A stretch of 64,000 bases of DNA, taken from NCBI GenBank assembly GCA_002213445.1, contig NJIE01000008.1, positions 310,001 to 374,000 of the forward strand. Direction: 5' to 3'. The DNA is from Xenophilus sp. AP218F (lineage in GTDB: Bacteria > Pseudomonadota > Gammaproteobacteria > Burkholderiales > Chromobacteriaceae). Below the pieces are notes generated by a model, which saw only the letters and a list, made by a program, of their open reading frames with translations, was not told the origin of the DNA and searched no databases. The translations under genes were made by a program, and so were the position numbers. Positions 37,518 through 48,155 of the stretch are shown piece after piece (the stretch's first letter is position 1; each line of letters begins with the position of its first letter).

Positions 37518-38237
37518 ATGAGCCAAGCGCCTGCCTATAAACGAATCCTGCTGAAACTTTCCGGTGAAGCCCTGATGGGTGATGACAGCTACGGCATCAA
37601 CCGCGCCACCATCGAGCAGATTGTGGGTCAGATCAAGGAAGTGGTCGAGCTGGGCATCGAAGTCGGCATCGTGATTGGCGGCGGCAACATCTTCCGCGGC
37701 GTCGCTCCGGCGGCGGCCGGCATGGACCGCGCCACGGCGGACTACATGGGCATGATGGCGACGGTGATGAACGCGCTGGCGCTGAAGGATGCGATGACGC
37801 AAGTGGGCCTGATCGCCCGCGTCCAGTCCGCGCTGACCATGCAGCAGATCGCCGAGCCCTACGTGCGCGGCAAGGCGATGCAATACCTGGAAGAAGGCAA
37901 GGTGGTGATCTTCGCCGCCGGCACCGGCAACCCCTTCTTCACCACCGATACCGCCGCCGCGCTGCGCGGCATGGAAATGAACGTGGACATCATGCTCAAG
38001 GCCACCAAGGTGGATGGCGTGTATACCGATGATCCGAAAAAGAATCCCGACGCGGTGCGTTACCAGACGCTGACTTTCGACGAAGCCATCTCCCGCAACC
38101 TGAAGGTGATGGACGCCACCGCCTTCGCCCTGTGCCGCGATCAGCACCTGAATATCAAGGTGTTCAGCATCTTCAAGGACGGCGCGCTCAAGCGGGTGGT
38201 GCTTGGCGAAGATGAAGGCACACTGGTACACTGCTGA
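37518..38237 (+). CDS. pyrH: Uridylate kinase
   Basis: 239 residues, amino-acid-kinase fold. [20 protein letters not shown] is the bacterial UMP kinase start; [13 protein letters not shown] and [14 protein letters not shown] are nucleotide- and UMP-binding regions. It phosphorylates UMP to UDP for pyrimidine supply, including UDP-sugars used in envelope synthesis; hexameric and regulated by GTP and UTP in the family. It belongs to the rpsB-tsf-pyrH-frr string. Confidence 0.98.
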   Translation: MSQAPAYKRILLKLSGEALMGDDSYGINRATIEQIVGQIKEVVELGIEVGIVIGGGNIFRGVAPAAAGMDRATADYMGMMATVMNALALKDAMTQVGLIARVQSALTMQQIAEPYVRGKAMQYLEEGKVVIFAAGTGNPFFTTDTAAALRGMEMNVDIMLKATKVDGVYTDDPKKNPDAVRYQTLTFDEAISRNLKVMDATAFALCRDQHLNIKVFSIFKDGALKRVVLGEDEGTLVHC

Positions 38238-38254
38238 GTTTGAAAATTGCTGCA

Positions 38255-38282
38255 GGCGAAAACGGCAGTCGCCGTTTTCGCC
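38255..38282 (+). terminator. Strong hairpin between pyrH and frr
   Basis: A perfect 12-bp stem GGCGAAAACGGC (38255-38266) with its complement (38271-38282), loop AGTC, followed by TTGTCATTT. It may be a partial terminator or an mRNA processing/stability element ahead of frr. Confidence 0.55.
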
Positions 38283-38314
38283 TTGTCATTTGAAGTTTTG
38301 ATTTGGGAGTAGAC

Positions 38315-38872
38315 ATGATTAGCGACGTCAAGAAATCGGCCGAACAGAAAATGCAGAAATCGCTGGAAGCCTTCAAGGCGGATCTGGCCAAGGTGCGTAC
38401 CGGCCGCGCCCACACCGGCATTCTTGATCATATCATGGTGGATTACTATGGCAGCGACGTGCCGGTCAACCAGGTGGCCAACGTCACCTTGCTGGATGCG
38501 CGCACCATCGGCGTGCAGGCTTGGGAAAAGCCCATGGTCGCCAAGATCGAGAAGGCCATTCGCGACTCCGATCTGGGCCTGAATCCGGCCTCCATGGGCG
38601 ATGTCATCCGAGTGCCGATGCCGATGCTGACCGAAGAGCGCCGCCGCGACCTGATCAAGGTGGTGCGCAGCGAAGCCGAAGGCGCCCGCGTGGCGGTGCG
38701 TAATATCCGCCGCGACGCCAACAACGATTTCAAGACCCTGCTCAAGGACAAGCTGATCACCGAGGACGACGATCGCCGCGGCCAGGACGAAATCCAGAAG
38801 CTGACCGACAAGTACATCGCCGAAATCGACAAGGCGCTGGCCGCCAAAGAAGCCGACCTGCTGGCGGTGTAA
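38315..38872 (+). CDS. frr: Ribosome recycling factor
   Basis: 185 residues, exactly family length. [35 protein letters not shown] and a C-terminal [21 protein letters not shown] are diagnostic. With EF-G it splits post-termination ribosomes. Four upstream codons in frame (from GTG or ATG-like codons near 38303) are excluded because GGGAG lies just before 38315. Confidence 0.98.
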   Translation: MISDVKKSAEQKMQKSLEAFKADLAKVRTGRAHTGILDHIMVDYYGSDVPVNQVANVTLLDARTIGVQAWEKPMVAKIEKAIRDSDLGLNPASMGDVIRVPMPMLTEERRRDLIKVVRSEAEGARVAVRNIRRDANNDFKTLLKDKLITEDDDRRGQDEIQKLTDKYIAEIDKALAAKEADLLAV

Positions 38873-38883
38873 GGAGCTTCTCC

Positions 38884-39639
38884 TTGTTTGCGAAAGCCGC
38901 ACAAGCCGTGCCGCCGGGGCAAGAGCCGCCCCGGCATGTCGCCATCATCATGGATGGCAATGGCCGCTGGGCCAAGAAGCGCTTCCTGCCCCGCGTAGCG
39001 GGGCACAAGCGCGGCCTTGACGCCGTGCGCGATGTAGTCGGCGCGTGCAGGGAAATGGGCGTCGGCTATCTGACGCTGTTCGCCTTTTCCACCGAAAACT
39101 GGCGCCGGCCGCAGGAGGAAGTCTCCTTTCTGATGGACTTGTTCTTGCGCGCGCTGGAAAACGAAGTCGCCAAATTGCACAGCAACAATATCCGGCTCAA
39201 GGTGTTGGGTTCGCGCGAGCGCTTCAGCCCGGAGCTCGCCGAACGCATTCAGCGCGCCGAGGATAAGACAGCCGAAAACGACGGCCTGGTGCTGAGCATC
39301 GCCGCCGATTACGGCGGTCGCTGGGATATCGTGCAGGCGGCCAATCAGTTGCTGGCCGAAGGCGCGACCGAGATCAGCGAAGAGGCTCTGGCCGGACGGC
39401 TGTCGATGTCTTGGGCGCCGGAGCCGGATTTGTTCATCCGCACTGGCGGCGAGCAGCGCATCAGCAATTTCCTGATGTGGCAACTGGCGTATTCCGAGCT
39501 GTATTTTACGGACCTGCTGTGGCCGGATTTCGATCGCACCGCGCTGGAGCAAGCCATCACCTCCTACTGGCAGCGCGAACGACGCTTTGGTCGCACCAGC
39601 GAGCAATTGCCCGAACATCTGCGCCGCGACAAACCCTGA
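38884..39639 (+). CDS. uppS: Isoprenyl transferase (undecaprenyl diphosphate synthase)
   Basis: 251 residues from a TTG start with AGGAG 7 nt upstream. [16 protein letters not shown] has the catalytic aspartate; [14 protein letters not shown] and [17 protein letters not shown] are further signatures. It builds C55 undecaprenyl diphosphate by cis-prenyl transfer, the lipid carrier for peptidoglycan and O-antigen. It is 11 bp after frr and 3 bp before cdsA. The unusual start codon may limit translation. Confidence 0.97.
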   Translation: MFAKAAQAVPPGQEPPRHVAIIMDGNGRWAKKRFLPRVAGHKRGLDAVRDVVGACREMGVGYLTLFAFSTENWRRPQEEVSFLMDLFLRALENEVAKLHSNNIRLKVLGSRERFSPELAERIQRAEDKTAENDGLVLSIAADYGGRWDIVQAANQLLAEGATEISEEALAGRLSMSWAPEPDLFIRTGGEQRISNFLMWQLAYSELYFTDLLWPDFDRTALEQAITSYWQRERRFGRTSEQLPEHLRRDKP

Positions 39640-39642
39640 TAC

Positions 39643-40449
39643 ATGCTGAAAACGCGAATTCTGACCGCGCTGGCGCTGCTGCCCTTGATGCTGGCGGCGT
39701 TGTTTCTGTTTCCGGCCCATGCCTGGGCCGGGTTTTCCTGGTTGATCATCGTGCTGGCGCTGTGGGAGTTTTCCCGCATGGTGGCCATGCCGCGAGGGGA
39801 GAAGCTCGCCTATCTGGCGATCTCCACCCTGTTTGCCGGCTACGCCTGGCTCGCCGGGCTGAAGATGCCGCCTGCCGGCCATGCTCTGGCGCTGGCCTTC
39901 TGGTTGCTGCTGGTGCCGTGCTGGCTGGCGCGCCGTTGGCGCATCCGCCGCGGCGCGACGGCCTGGGCGCTCGGGTGGATGTTGATGCTGCCGGCCTGGT
40001 TCGCCTTTCTGGAGTGGCGACCGGAGCCCAGTCTGGCGAATGGACTGGCGCTGCTGGCGGTAATGGGGCTAGTGTGGGTGGCGGACATCGCCGCCTATTT
40101 CAGCGGCAAGGCTTTCGGACGCCGCAAGCTCGCGCCGTCGATCAGTCCGGCCAAGAGCTGGGAGGGCGTGTACGGCGCGGTGGTCTGCGTCGCCCTGTAC
40201 GTGGCGCTGGTGGAGCATCTGGGCTGGATCGATACCGGCCTTGCCCCCTGGGCCTTGGTCATGTTGTCGTTGCCGCTGACCGCGGTCAGCGTCTGCGGCG
40301 ATCTGTTGGAATCCTGGTTCAAGCGCGCGGCCGGCATCAAGGACAGCAGCCAGCTGCTGCCCGGCCACGGCGGCGTTTACGACCGCATTGACAGTCTTAT
40401 CGCCGTGTTGGCCGTCAGCAATGCGCTGCGCGTGCTGGCCGGCCTGTAA
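39643..40449 (+). CDS. cdsA: Phosphatidate cytidylyltransferase
   Basis: 268 residues, at least seven membrane helices. The C-terminal CDP-DAG synthase signature is visible: [20 protein letters not shown] followed by [15 protein letters not shown]. It makes CDP-diacylglycerol from phosphatidate and CTP, the precursor of all membrane phospholipids. Located between uppS and dxr in the conserved order. Confidence 0.96.
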   Translation: MLKTRILTALALLPLMLAALFLFPAHAWAGFSWLIIVLALWEFSRMVAMPRGEKLAYLAISTLFAGYAWLAGLKMPPAGHALALAFWLLLVPCWLARRWRIRRGATAWALGWMLMLPAWFAFLEWRPEPSLANGLALLAVMGLVWVADIAAYFSGKAFGRRKLAPSISPAKSWEGVYGAVVCVALYVALVEHLGWIDTGLAPWALVMLSLPLTAVSVCGDLLESWFKRAAGIKDSSQLLPGHGGVYDRIDSLIAVLAVSNALRVLAGL

Positions 40450-40463
40450 TCGGACTTACCCAA

Positions 40464-41648
40464 ATGACGAAACCTCAGGGAATAGCAGTACTGGGGGCGA
40501 CGGGCAGCGTAGGCAGCAATACGCTGGATGTGATTGCCCGCCATCCGGATCGTTATCGCGCCGTAGCCTTGAGCGGCAATCGCCAGCTTGAGCGCCTGTT
40601 CGAGCAGGCATGCCGTTTCCGCCCGGATTATCTGGTGGTGCCGGATGCCGCATCCGCCGCCGATCTGGCGTTCCGCCTGCGCAGCGCGGGCGTTTCGTCG
40701 CAGGTATTGCATGGCGCGCAGGCGCTGGAGCAGGTGGCGAGCCTGCCCGAGGTTGACATGGTGATGGCCGCCATCGTCGGCGCGGCCGGCCTGCCTTCGG
40801 CGCTGGCCGCGGCGCGCGCCGGCAAGCGCATCCTGCTGGCCAACAAGGAGTCGCTGGTGGTGGCCGGCCGGCTGTTCATGGAAACCGTGCGCCGCCACGG
40901 CGCCAGCCTCTATCCGGTGGACAGCGAGCACAGCGCCATTTTCCAGTCCCTGCCGCACGACTACGCCGGCAATCCCGACGCCTCCGGCATCCGCAAGATC
41001 ATTCTTACCGCTTCCGGCGGTCCTTTCCGCGCCCGCTCCGCCGACTCCCTGTTGCAGGTGACGCCCGACGACGCCTGCAACCACCCCAACTGGGTGATGG
41101 GGCGCAAGATATCGGTGGACTCGGCCAGTTTGATGAACAAGGGGCTGGAGGTGATCGAGGCGCATTGGCTGTTTTCCACCCCGCCGGAGAGCATCGAGGT
41201 GGTGGTGCATCCGCAAAGCGTCATCCATTCCATGGTGCAGTATCGCGACGGCTCGGTGATGGCGCAGCTGGGCTCTCCCGACATGCGCACCCCCATCGCT
41301 TGCGCCATGGCCTGGCCGGAGCGCATCGAGGCCGGCGTGGCTTCGCTGGACTTCTTCTCGCTGGGCGCGCTCAGCTTCGAAGCCCCGGATCTCGAACGTT
41401 TCCCCTGCCTGCGGCTGGCCTTCGACGCGTTGCGGGCCGGCGGCGACGCGCCGGCGGTGCTCAACGCCGCCAACGAGGTGGCGGTGTCCGCCTTCCTGGA
41501 CGGGCGCTTGCGCTTCGTCGACATCCCGCGCGTGGTGGGCGAGGCCTTGGCTGCGGTGGATCTGCGCGCCAGCCAGTCGCTGGACGGTTTGCTGTCGCGC
41601 GACGCGGAAGCGCGCCGTTTCGCCGAGCAGCAGGTGGCCGCATGCTGA
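40464..41648 (+). CDS. dxr: 1-deoxy-D-xylulose 5-phosphate reductoisomerase
   Basis: 394 residues. NADPH-binding [21 protein letters not shown] at the N-terminus, [12 protein letters not shown], the substrate/metal motif [11 protein letters not shown], and ASGGPFR. It makes 2-C-methyl-D-erythritol 4-phosphate, the first committed step of the MEP isoprenoid pathway, which supplies UppS. It overlaps rseP by 7 bp. Confidence 0.98.
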   Translation: MTKPQGIAVLGATGSVGSNTLDVIARHPDRYRAVALSGNRQLERLFEQACRFRPDYLVVPDAASAADLAFRLRSAGVSSQVLHGAQALEQVASLPEVDMVMAAIVGAAGLPSALAAARAGKRILLANKESLVVAGRLFMETVRRHGASLYPVDSEHSAIFQSLPHDYAGNPDASGIRKIILTASGGPFRARSADSLLQVTPDDACNHPNWVMGRKISVDSASLMNKGLEVIEAHWLFSTPPESIEVVVHPQSVIHSMVQYRDGSVMAQLGSPDMRTPIACAMAWPERIEAGVASLDFFSLGALSFEAPDLERFPCLRLAFDALRAGGDAPAVLNAANEVAVSAFLDGRLRFVDIPRVVGEALAAVDLRASQSLDGLLSRDAEARRFAEQQVAAC

Positions 41649-42985
41649 CGCTGCTGGCTTTCATCGTCGCCATCGGCGTGCTGGTGACGTTTCACGAGCT
41701 GGGCCATTACCTGGTGGCGCGCGCGTGCGGGGTGAAGATACTCCGCTTCTCCATCGGCTTCGGCAAACCGCTGTTGCGCTGGCAGGGGCGCGAGACGGAA
41801 TGGACCTTGTGTCCGATCCCGCTTGGCGGTTACGTGCGCATGCTGGACGAGCGCGAGGCGGAGGTGCCGGAGGCCGAGCAGCATCGGGCCTTCAACAATC
41901 AGTCGGTTTACAAGCGCATCGCCATCGTCGCGGCCGGACCGTTGGCCAATCTGCTGCTTGCCATCGCGCTCTATTGGGTGGTGATGGCGCAGGGGGTGAC
42001 CCAGCTGCGTCCGCTGGTGGGCACGGTGCTGGCGCAAACGCCGGCGGCGGCGGCAGGTTTCATGCCCGGCGACCGCATTCTCAAGGTGGCCGGCGAGCCG
42101 GTGGCCAGCTGGCAGGATGTGCGCATGGCGCTGGTGGACGCGGCGATGGCGCCGGGCGCCATCGTCGTGCAAGTGGCTTCGGCCCAAGGCGCGAGCGCCG
42201 AGCGCCGCATCGACGCCGAACGATTCGGCGACAAGGCGCAGCGCGCCTTGCAGCAGGGCGACGCCGGCCTGGTGCCGGGGCGCTATCTGCCGGTGCTGGG
42301 CGCGCTGGACCCGGACGGCGCGGCGCAACGCGCCGGCTTCAAGGTGGGCGACAAGCTGCTGTCCGCCGACGGCGTGGCCGTCGCCAGCTGGGACGCCTGG
42401 GTGCAACTGGTGCACAACAGCCCGGGCAAGGATCTGACGGTGCGGGTCGAGCGCGCCGGGCAGGCGCTGGAAATCAAGCTGCGGCCGGTGGCCGCCGAGC
42501 AGGCCGGCGAAGTGATAGGCCGCATCGGCGCGGCGCCGCAGCCCGATCAGGATTGGAATCGTTCGCTGGCCTTTGTCCGGCACTACGAGCCGCTGGAGGC
42601 CGGCCTTGCCGCCGCGCAGAAAACCTGGGACACGGCCTGGATGAGCGTCAAGTTCATCGGCCATATGCTGCTTGGCCGGGCCTCGCTCGACAACCTGTCC
42701 GGCCCGCTGACCATCGCCAACGTGGCGGGGCAGACGGTGCGCGAGGGGCTGACGCCGTATCTCGAGTTTCTGGCGCTGATCAGCGTCAGCATCGGTGTGC
42801 TCAATCTGTTGCCGATACCGGTTCTGGATGGTGGGCACTTAATGTATTATGTCGCGGAACTGGTCAGAGGCCGCCCCGTCGGAGAGCGGGCGCAATTGCT
42901 CGGACAGAAGATTGGTTTCATCTTGCTGGCGTCTTTGATGGCGTTTGCCCTGCTGAATGATTTCAGCCGCCTATTTGGGGGTTAA
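41642..42985 (+). CDS. rseP: Site-2 protease RseP
   Basis: 447 residues. The zinc metalloprotease motif HELGH is at residues 18-22 in the first membrane helix; two PDZ domains lie in the periplasmic loop (about 115-310); the C-terminal motif [13 protein letters not shown] supplies the third zinc ligand. It cuts the anti-sigma factor RseA and leftover signal peptides in the membrane, controlling the sigma-E envelope stress response. The ATG at 41642 overlaps the dxr end; bamA starts 9 bp after its stop. Confidence 0.97.
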   Translation: MLTLLAFIVAIGVLVTFHELGHYLVARACGVKILRFSIGFGKPLLRWQGRETEWTLCPIPLGGYVRMLDEREAEVPEAEQHRAFNNQSVYKRIAIVAAGPLANLLLAIALYWVVMAQGVTQLRPLVGTVLAQTPAAAAGFMPGDRILKVAGEPVASWQDVRMALVDAAMAPGAIVVQVASAQGASAERRIDAERFGDKAQRALQQGDAGLVPGRYLPVLGALDPDGAAQRAGFKVGDKLLSADGVAVASWDAWVQLVHNSPGKDLTVRVERAGQALEIKLRPVAAEQAGEVIGRIGAAPQPDQDWNRSLAFVRHYEPLEAGLAAAQKTWDTAWMSVKFIGHMLLGRASLDNLSGPLTIANVAGQTVREGLTPYLEFLALISVSIGVLNLLPIPVLDGGHLMYYVAELVRGRPVGERAQLLGQKIGFILLASLMAFALLNDFSRLFGG

Positions 42986-42994
42986 AACAAAGTT

Positions 42995-45310
42995 ATGAAA
43001 TTGAAGCTACTCGCAGCAGCCATGCTGGGCTTGACTTCGGCATCGGCGGTTTTTGCTGCTGACCCGTTTGTAATCAAAGATATTCGAGTGGAAGGCCTGC
43101 AGCGTACCGAGCCGGGCACGGTATTCAGCTACCTGCCGCTCAAGGTGGGCGATACCTTCAGCGACGACAAGGCCCGCGATTCCATCAAGGCGCTGTTCGC
43201 CACCGGCTTTTTCAACGACGTGCGCATCGAGGCGCGCGGCGACACCATGATCGTGGCCGTGGCAGAACGCCCGGTGATCACGCAGCTCAACATCAACGGC
43301 GCCAAGGAATTCAGCAAGGATCAGCTGAAGAAGGCGCTGAAGGACAACGGCTTCGCCGAGTCGATGATTTTCGACCAGGCGCTGCTGGACGGCGCGGTGC
43401 AGGAGCTCAAGCGCCAGTACTACAGCCGCGGCAAGTACTCGGTGGAGATCAAGCCCTCCGTCACCAAGCTGGAACGCAACCGCGTGGCGGTGACGCTGGA
43501 TATCTCCGAAGGCGTGACCGCCGAGATCAAGGAAATCCGCATCGTCGGCGCCGACGCCTTCAAGCAGGGCGATCTGCTGGATCAGTTCAGCCTGACCACC
43601 GGCGGCTGGCTGTCGTGGATCACCAAGGACAACCAGTATTCCAAGCAGAAGCTGACCGGCGATCTGGAGAAGCTCAAGGCCTTCTACCAGAACCAGGGCT
43701 ATATGGAATTCCGCATCGACTCCTCGCAGGTGTCGATCAGTCCGGACAAGCAGGACATGTACCTCATCGTGAACGTTCACGAAGGCAAGAAGTTCAGCGT
43801 CTCCGACATCAAGCTGGCGGGCGATCTCAAGGCGCCGGAAGAGGAGCTGCGCAAGCTGATCCTGATCAAGCCGGGCGACGTGTTCGACAATGAAAAGGTC
43901 ACCCAGAGCGTCAAGGCGCTGAGCGAGCGGCTGGGCAACGAAGGCTACGCCTTCGCCAACGTCAACGTGCTGCCGGATATCGATCACGACAAGCAAACCG
44001 CCGCCTTCACCTTCTTTGTCGATCCGGGCCGCAAGACGTACGTGCGCCGCGTCAATATCGCCGGCAACACCAAAACCCGCGACGAAGTGGTGCGCCGCGA
44101 GCTGCGTCAGCTGGAAGGCGCGCCTTACGCCGGCGACAAGGTCAAGCGCAGCAAGGACCGCCTCGAGCTGCTGGGCTACTTCGAGGACGTCAACATCGAA
44201 ACCCCGGCGGTGCCGGACGCCGCCGACCAGGTGGACATGAACATCAGCCTCAAGGAGCGCTCCACAGGCAGCATCTCCGCCAGCCTTGGCTACGTGCAGG
44301 GCGAAGGCCTGGTGCTGGGCGGCAGCATCTCGCAAAGCAACATCTTCGGCTCCGGCAAGTACATGGCGCTGAACCTGTCCACCGGCAAGGTGAACCGCAA
44401 CATCGGCCTGTCGTTCGTCGATCCGTACTTCACGCCGGACGGCGTCAGCCTGGGTTACGACTTCTACAGCCGGATGTACAACCCGGACGCCACCTCCATT
44501 TCCGCGTACAAAACCACCACCAATGGCGCGGACGTGCGCTTCGGGGTGCCGGTAACCGAGGTGGATCGCATCAATTTCACGCTGGGCGTGGAAAAGACCG
44601 ACATCACCACCTACAGCAACAGCCCGCAGCAGTACATCGACTTCGTCAATCAGTACGGCAGCAGCAACTACACCCTGCTGGGCACGGTGGGCTGGGCGCG
44701 CGATACGCGCGACAGCGCGCTGTGGCCGACCCGCGGCGCCATCATCAAGGCGGCGGCGGACGCCGGCCTGCCGGGCGGCTCCTTGCAGTATTATCGTCTG
44801 ACGCACCAGCAAACCTGGTTCTTCCCGGTATCCAAGACCTTCACGCTGATGCTCAACGGCGAGCTGGGCTACGCCGACGGTTACGGCAAGACCAAAGTGT
44901 TGCCGTTCTTCCAGAACTTCTATATGGGCGGCCTGGGTTCGGTGCGCGGCTACGATACCAGCAGCATCGGTCCGTACGATGCGGTAGCCAACTCCTATCT
45001 GGGCGGCAACCGCAAGGCGGTGTTCAACGCCGAGGTGTTGTTCCCGTTCCCGGGGATGAAGGATAATAAATCGGTTCGCGCCAGCGTGTTCTTCGACGCC
45101 GGCACCTTGTGGAACACCAACCTGACCAGCCAGCAGAACGCAGCGGGCATCGTCAGCTCCGCCAGCGACGGCTTCCGCTATTCCGCCGGTTTGGCCCTGA
45201 CCTGGCTGTCGCCGGTGGGTCCGATGAAGTTCAGTATCGCGAACCCCTTGAAGAAAGAACCGAACGACAAGCTGCAGCGCTTCCAGTTCCAGCTGGGCAC
45301 GGCGTTCTAA
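42995..45310 (+). CDS. bamA: Outer membrane protein assembly factor BamA
   Basis: 771 residues. Signal peptide MKLKLLAAAMLGLTSASAVFA (ends near residue 21), five POTRA domains (about 23-420) starting FVIKDIRVEGLQR, then a 16-strand barrel with the loop-6 motif LGSVRGYDTS and the terminal Phe of FQLGTAF. It is the core of the BAM complex that inserts beta-barrel proteins. It sits in the classical rseP-bamA-skp-lpxD order. Confidence 0.98.
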   Translation: MKLKLLAAAMLGLTSASAVFAADPFVIKDIRVEGLQRTEPGTVFSYLPLKVGDTFSDDKARDSIKALFATGFFNDVRIEARGDTMIVAVAERPVITQLNINGAKEFSKDQLKKALKDNGFAESMIFDQALLDGAVQELKRQYYSRGKYSVEIKPSVTKLERNRVAVTLDISEGVTAEIKEIRIVGADAFKQGDLLDQFSLTTGGWLSWITKDNQYSKQKLTGDLEKLKAFYQNQGYMEFRIDSSQVSISPDKQDMYLIVNVHEGKKFSVSDIKLAGDLKAPEEELRKLILIKPGDVFDNEKVTQSVKALSERLGNEGYAFANVNVLPDIDHDKQTAAFTFFVDPGRKTYVRRVNIAGNTKTRDEVVRRELRQLEGAPYAGDKVKRSKDRLELLGYFEDVNIETPAVPDAADQVDMNISLKERSTGSISASLGYVQGEGLVLGGSISQSNIFGSGKYMALNLSTGKVNRNIGLSFVDPYFTPDGVSLGYDFYSRMYNPDATSISAYKTTTNGADVRFGVPVTEVDRINFTLGVEKTDITTYSNSPQQYIDFVNQYGSSNYTLLGTVGWARDTRDSALWPTRGAIIKAAADAGLPGGSLQYYRLTHQQTWFFPVSKTFTLMLNGELGYADGYGKTKVLPFFQNFYMGGLGSVRGYDTSSIGPYDAVANSYLGGNRKAVFNAEVLFPFPGMKDNKSVRASVFFDAGTLWNTNLTSQQNAAGIVSSASDGFRYSAGLALTWLSPVGPMKFSIANPLKKEPNDKLQRFQFQLGTAF

Positions 45311-45330
45311 CCTCTCGACAGGATGAGATC

Positions 45331-45825
45331 ATGAAAGCATGGAAAGGATGGCTCGCGGCGCTGGCAGTGGCGGCGCTGCCGGCATTGCCGGTTCAGGCGG
45401 GAGACTTCAAGCTCGGCTTCATCAATATCGAGCGCGTCTACCGCGAGGCGGGGGCGTCGGTGGCCATCTACAAGAAGCTGGACGCCGAGTTCTCAGACCG
45501 CCGCGCGGCGCTGCGCAAGATGGAAGCGCGCGCCAAGGATCTGGAAAGCCTGCTGGGCAAGAGCAATCTGTCGCAGGACGACCGCAAGCGCTACGAGCGC
45601 GAATACGCCGGGCTGGATCGCGATTACCGCGCCAAGCTGCGCGAGTTCAACGAAGACTTCACCCAGCGTCGCAATGAAGAATTCGCCGGCGTCACCGAGC
45701 GGGCCAACCGGCTGATCCGCGAGATCGCCGAGCGCGACAAGTACGATCTGATCCTGCAGGACGCCGTCTACGTCAATCCCAAGTTCGATCTGACGCCGCA
45801 GGTTCTGAAAGAACTGGACAAGTGA
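45331..45825 (+). CDS. skp: OmpH/Skp family periplasmic chaperone
   Basis: 164 residues. Signal peptide MKAWKGWLAALAVAALPALP then VQA, cleaved before GDFKLGFINIERVYREA. The middle (about 40-125) is a charged helical region forming the coiled-coil tentacles, and YDLILQDAVYVNPKFDLT closes the body domain. It shields unfolded outer-membrane proteins on the way to BamA, encoded immediately upstream. A terminator-like hairpin follows the stop. Confidence 0.95.
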   Translation: MKAWKGWLAALAVAALPALPVQAGDFKLGFINIERVYREAGASVAIYKKLDAEFSDRRAALRKMEARAKDLESLLGKSNLSQDDRKRYEREYAGLDRDYRAKLREFNEDFTQRRNEEFAGVTERANRLIREIAERDKYDLILQDAVYVNPKFDLTPQVLKELDK

Positions 45826-45843
45826 GCTTATAACCCGATAACC

Positions 45844-45877
45844 GGAGTAAGCCGACCCTGAGTCGGCTTTGTTTTTG
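45844..45877 (+). promoter_or_regulatory. Hairpin between a Shine-Dalgarno-like GGAG and the lpxD start
   Basis: GGAG (45844-45847) is followed by AAGCCGAC (45849-45856), loop CCTGA, GTCGGCTT (45862-45869), then TGTTTTTG and the lpxD ATG. The hairpin plus T-rich tail looks like an intrinsic terminator. No ribosome binding site lies after it; when the stem forms, GGAG would be effectively about 9 nt from the start codon. Terminator action and translational bridging are both inference. Confidence 0.55.
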
Positions 45878-46927
45878 ATGTCCTATACCCTTAGCCATAT
45901 CGTCAGCCAGCTCGGAGGAGAGCTGCGCGGCGCAGACCTGCTCGTCGAGCGGCTGGCGCCGCTGGAAACCGCCGGCGCCGGCGAAATCGCCTTTGTCGCC
46001 AGCCCCAAATACCGCCGCCAGATGGAGGCGAGCGCCGCCGCGGCCCTGATCGTGACGCCCAAGATGGCCGAAGCGCTGGACGGGACCCGTCCGCTGATCC
46101 TGGCCGCCGATCCCTATCTCTATTTCGCGCGGCTGGCCACGCTGTTCCACCCTGCGCCGCAGGCGCAAGGCGGCATCCACCCGCGCGCCGTGGTGGGCGA
46201 GGGCGCGCGCGTCGCCGCCAGCAGCGAAATCCGCGAGAACGTCAGCATCGGCCGCAACGCGGTCGTCGGCGAGCGTTGCCGCCTGCTGCCGGGCGTAGTG
46301 GTCGGCGACGATGTGGTGATCGGCGACGACGTCACGCTCCATCCCAATGTCACGATTTACCAGGGCTGCCTGATCGGCAACCGCGTCGCCATCCACTCCG
46401 GCAGCGTGATCGGCGGCGACGGCTTCGGCCTCGCCTGGGACAAGGACCACTGGTTCAAGATTCCGCAAACCGGGCGTGTCATTCTGGAAGACGACGTCGA
46501 GATCGGTGCCAACACCACGGTGGACCGCGGCGCGCTGGCCGACACCATTATCCGTCAAGGCGCCAAGATCGATAATCTGGTGCAGATCGCGCATAATGTG
46601 CAGATCGGCGAGCATACCGCTATCGCCGGCTGCGTCGGCATCGCCGGCAGCGCCAAGATCGGCGCGCGCTGCACCGTCGGCGGCGCGGCGATGTTCGTCG
46701 GCCACATCGAAGTGGCGGACCGCACCCATATCGGCGGCGGCACTCTGGTGTCGAAGTCGATCAAGGAGCCGGGCAATTACGCCTCCTCCTACCCCTTGCA
46801 AAGCATGAAGGACTGGCTGTCCAACGCCGTCCACGTGCGTCATCTGGACGACTTCGCCAAGCGCATCAAGCAGCTTGAACGCGAACTGGAAACATTGAAA
46901 AAATCTGAGGACAATCCCAATGAGTGA
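45878..46927 (+). CDS. lpxD: UDP-3-O-(3-hydroxyacyl)glucosamine N-acyltransferase
   Basis: 349 residues. N-terminal uridine-binding domain, then a left-handed beta-helix of hexapeptide repeats (about 100-310) such as [11 protein letters not shown] and [27 protein letters not shown] carries the catalytic-type histidine. It adds the second acyl chain in lipid A synthesis. TTG codons at 45869 and 45875 are alternative starts in frame, but ATG at 45878 fits the family N-terminus MSYTLSHIV. The stop overlaps fabZ by 8 bp. Confidence 0.96.
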   Translation: MSYTLSHIVSQLGGELRGADLLVERLAPLETAGAGEIAFVASPKYRRQMEASAAAALIVTPKMAEALDGTRPLILAADPYLYFARLATLFHPAPQAQGGIHPRAVVGEGARVAASSEIRENVSIGRNAVVGERCRLLPGVVVGDDVVIGDDVTLHPNVTIYQGCLIGNRVAIHSGSVIGGDGFGLAWDKDHWFKIPQTGRVILEDDVEIGANTTVDRGALADTIIRQGAKIDNLVQIAHNVQIGEHTAIAGCVGIAGSAKIGARCTVGGAAMFVGHIEVADRTHIGGGTLVSKSIKEPGNYASSYPLQSMKDWLSNAVHVRHLDDFAKRIKQLERELETLKKSEDNPNE

Positions 46928-47372
46928 ACACGCCGTCTCCATCGATGTGCGCGAAATCATGCGCTACCTGCCGCACCGCTACCCCTTCTTGCTGGTGGAT
47001 CGGGTAACCGAGTTCGAACCCAATGTCCGCATCAAGGCCCTGAAGAACGTCACCATCAACGAGCCGTTCTTCGTCGGCCACTTCGAGCAATACCCGGTGA
47101 TGCCGGGCGTGCTGATCATCGAGGCGCTGGCCCAGGCCGCCGGCATCCTGGCGATCAAGAGCCAGGGCGAGCGCGCCGAGAACGAGCTGTATTTCTTCGT
47201 GGGCATCGACAACGCCCGCTTCAAGCGCCAGGTGGTGCCGGGCGACCAGCTGGTCTTCGAGGTGACGCAGCTGGCGGTCAAGCGCGGCATCGGCAAGTAC
47301 ACGGCGCGCGCGCTGGTGGACGGCCAGGTGGCCTGCGAAGCTGAAATCATGTGCGCCAAGCGCGAGGTGTGA
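46920..47372 (+). CDS. fabZ: 3-hydroxyacyl-[acyl-carrier-protein] dehydratase FabZ
   Basis: 150 residues, hotdog fold. [17 protein letters not shown] and [22 protein letters not shown] include the catalytic His and Glu. It dehydrates 3-hydroxyacyl-ACP in fatty acid elongation, competing with LpxA and LpxD for the same acyl-ACP pool. The overlap with lpxD, and lpxA only 2 bp downstream, point to coordinated expression. Confidence 0.97.
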   Translation: MSEHAVSIDVREIMRYLPHRYPFLLVDRVTEFEPNVRIKALKNVTINEPFFVGHFEQYPVMPGVLIIEALAQAAGILAIKSQGERAENELYFFVGIDNARFKRQVVPGDQLVFEVTQLAVKRGIGKYTARALVDGQVACEAEIMCAKREV

Positions 47373-47374
47373 CC

Positions 47375-48151
47375 ATGGCGATTCATCCGACCGCAATCGT
47401 CGATCCGCAGGCGCGCATCGCGCCGGATGTCGAGATCGGCGCCTATTCCATCATCGGACCCAACGTCAGCATCGACAGCGGCTGCTGGATCGGGCCGCAT
47501 GTGGTGATCGAAGGCCATACCAGCATCGGCAAGAACAACCGCGTGTTCCAGTTCTGCTCGCTGGGGGCCATCCCGCAGGATCTGAAGTACGCCGGCGAGC
47601 CGACGCGGCTGGAAATCGGCGACAACAACACCATCCGCGAGTTCTGCACCTTCAATATCGGCACGGTGCAGGATGGCGGCGTCACCCGCATCGGCAGCGA
47701 CAACTGGATCATGGCCTATGTGCACATCGCGCATGATTGCCAGGTAGGCAACCACATCATCCTGGCCAATAACGCTACGCTGGCCGGACATGTGCATCTG
47801 GGCGACTGGGTGTTCCTGGGCGGCTTCACCAGCGTGCACCAGTTCGTGATCGTCGGCGAGCACGCGATGACGGCGTTTGCCAGCGCGGTGGCGCAGGATA
47901 TTCCGGCGTATGTGACGGCGCACGGCAATCGGGCCGTGCCGTCCGGCATCAACGCCGAGGGCATGAAGCGCCGAGGTTTCACGCCGGAGCAGATCCGCCG
48001 CGTGCGCAACGCCTACAAGACTTTGTACCGTCAGGGGCTGCCTTACGACGAGGCCCGCGCGGCGATTCTGGCCGAGGCGGAAGAGGGGCATGTCGAATTG
48101 CAGCCGTTCGTGCGTTTCTTCGGCCAGTCGGCTCGAGGCATTATTCGCTAA
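47375..48151 (+). CDS. lpxA: UDP-N-acetylglucosamine acyltransferase
   Basis: 258 residues. Hexapeptide beta-helix beginning [20 protein letters not shown] and running to about residue 190, then a helical C-terminal domain with [36 protein letters not shown] contains the catalytic-type histidine. First step of lipid A synthesis. Starts 2 bp after fabZ; lpxB follows 4 bp later. Confidence 0.97.
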   Translation: MAIHPTAIVDPQARIAPDVEIGAYSIIGPNVSIDSGCWIGPHVVIEGHTSIGKNNRVFQFCSLGAIPQDLKYAGEPTRLEIGDNNTIREFCTFNIGTVQDGGVTRIGSDNWIMAYVHIAHDCQVGNHIILANNATLAGHVHLGDWVFLGGFTSVHQFVIVGEHAMTAFASAVAQDIPAYVTAHGNRAVPSGINAEGMKRRGFTPEQIRRVRNAYKTLYRQGLPYDEARAAILAEAEEGHVELQPFVRFFGQSARGIIR

Positions 48152-48155
48152 ATTC

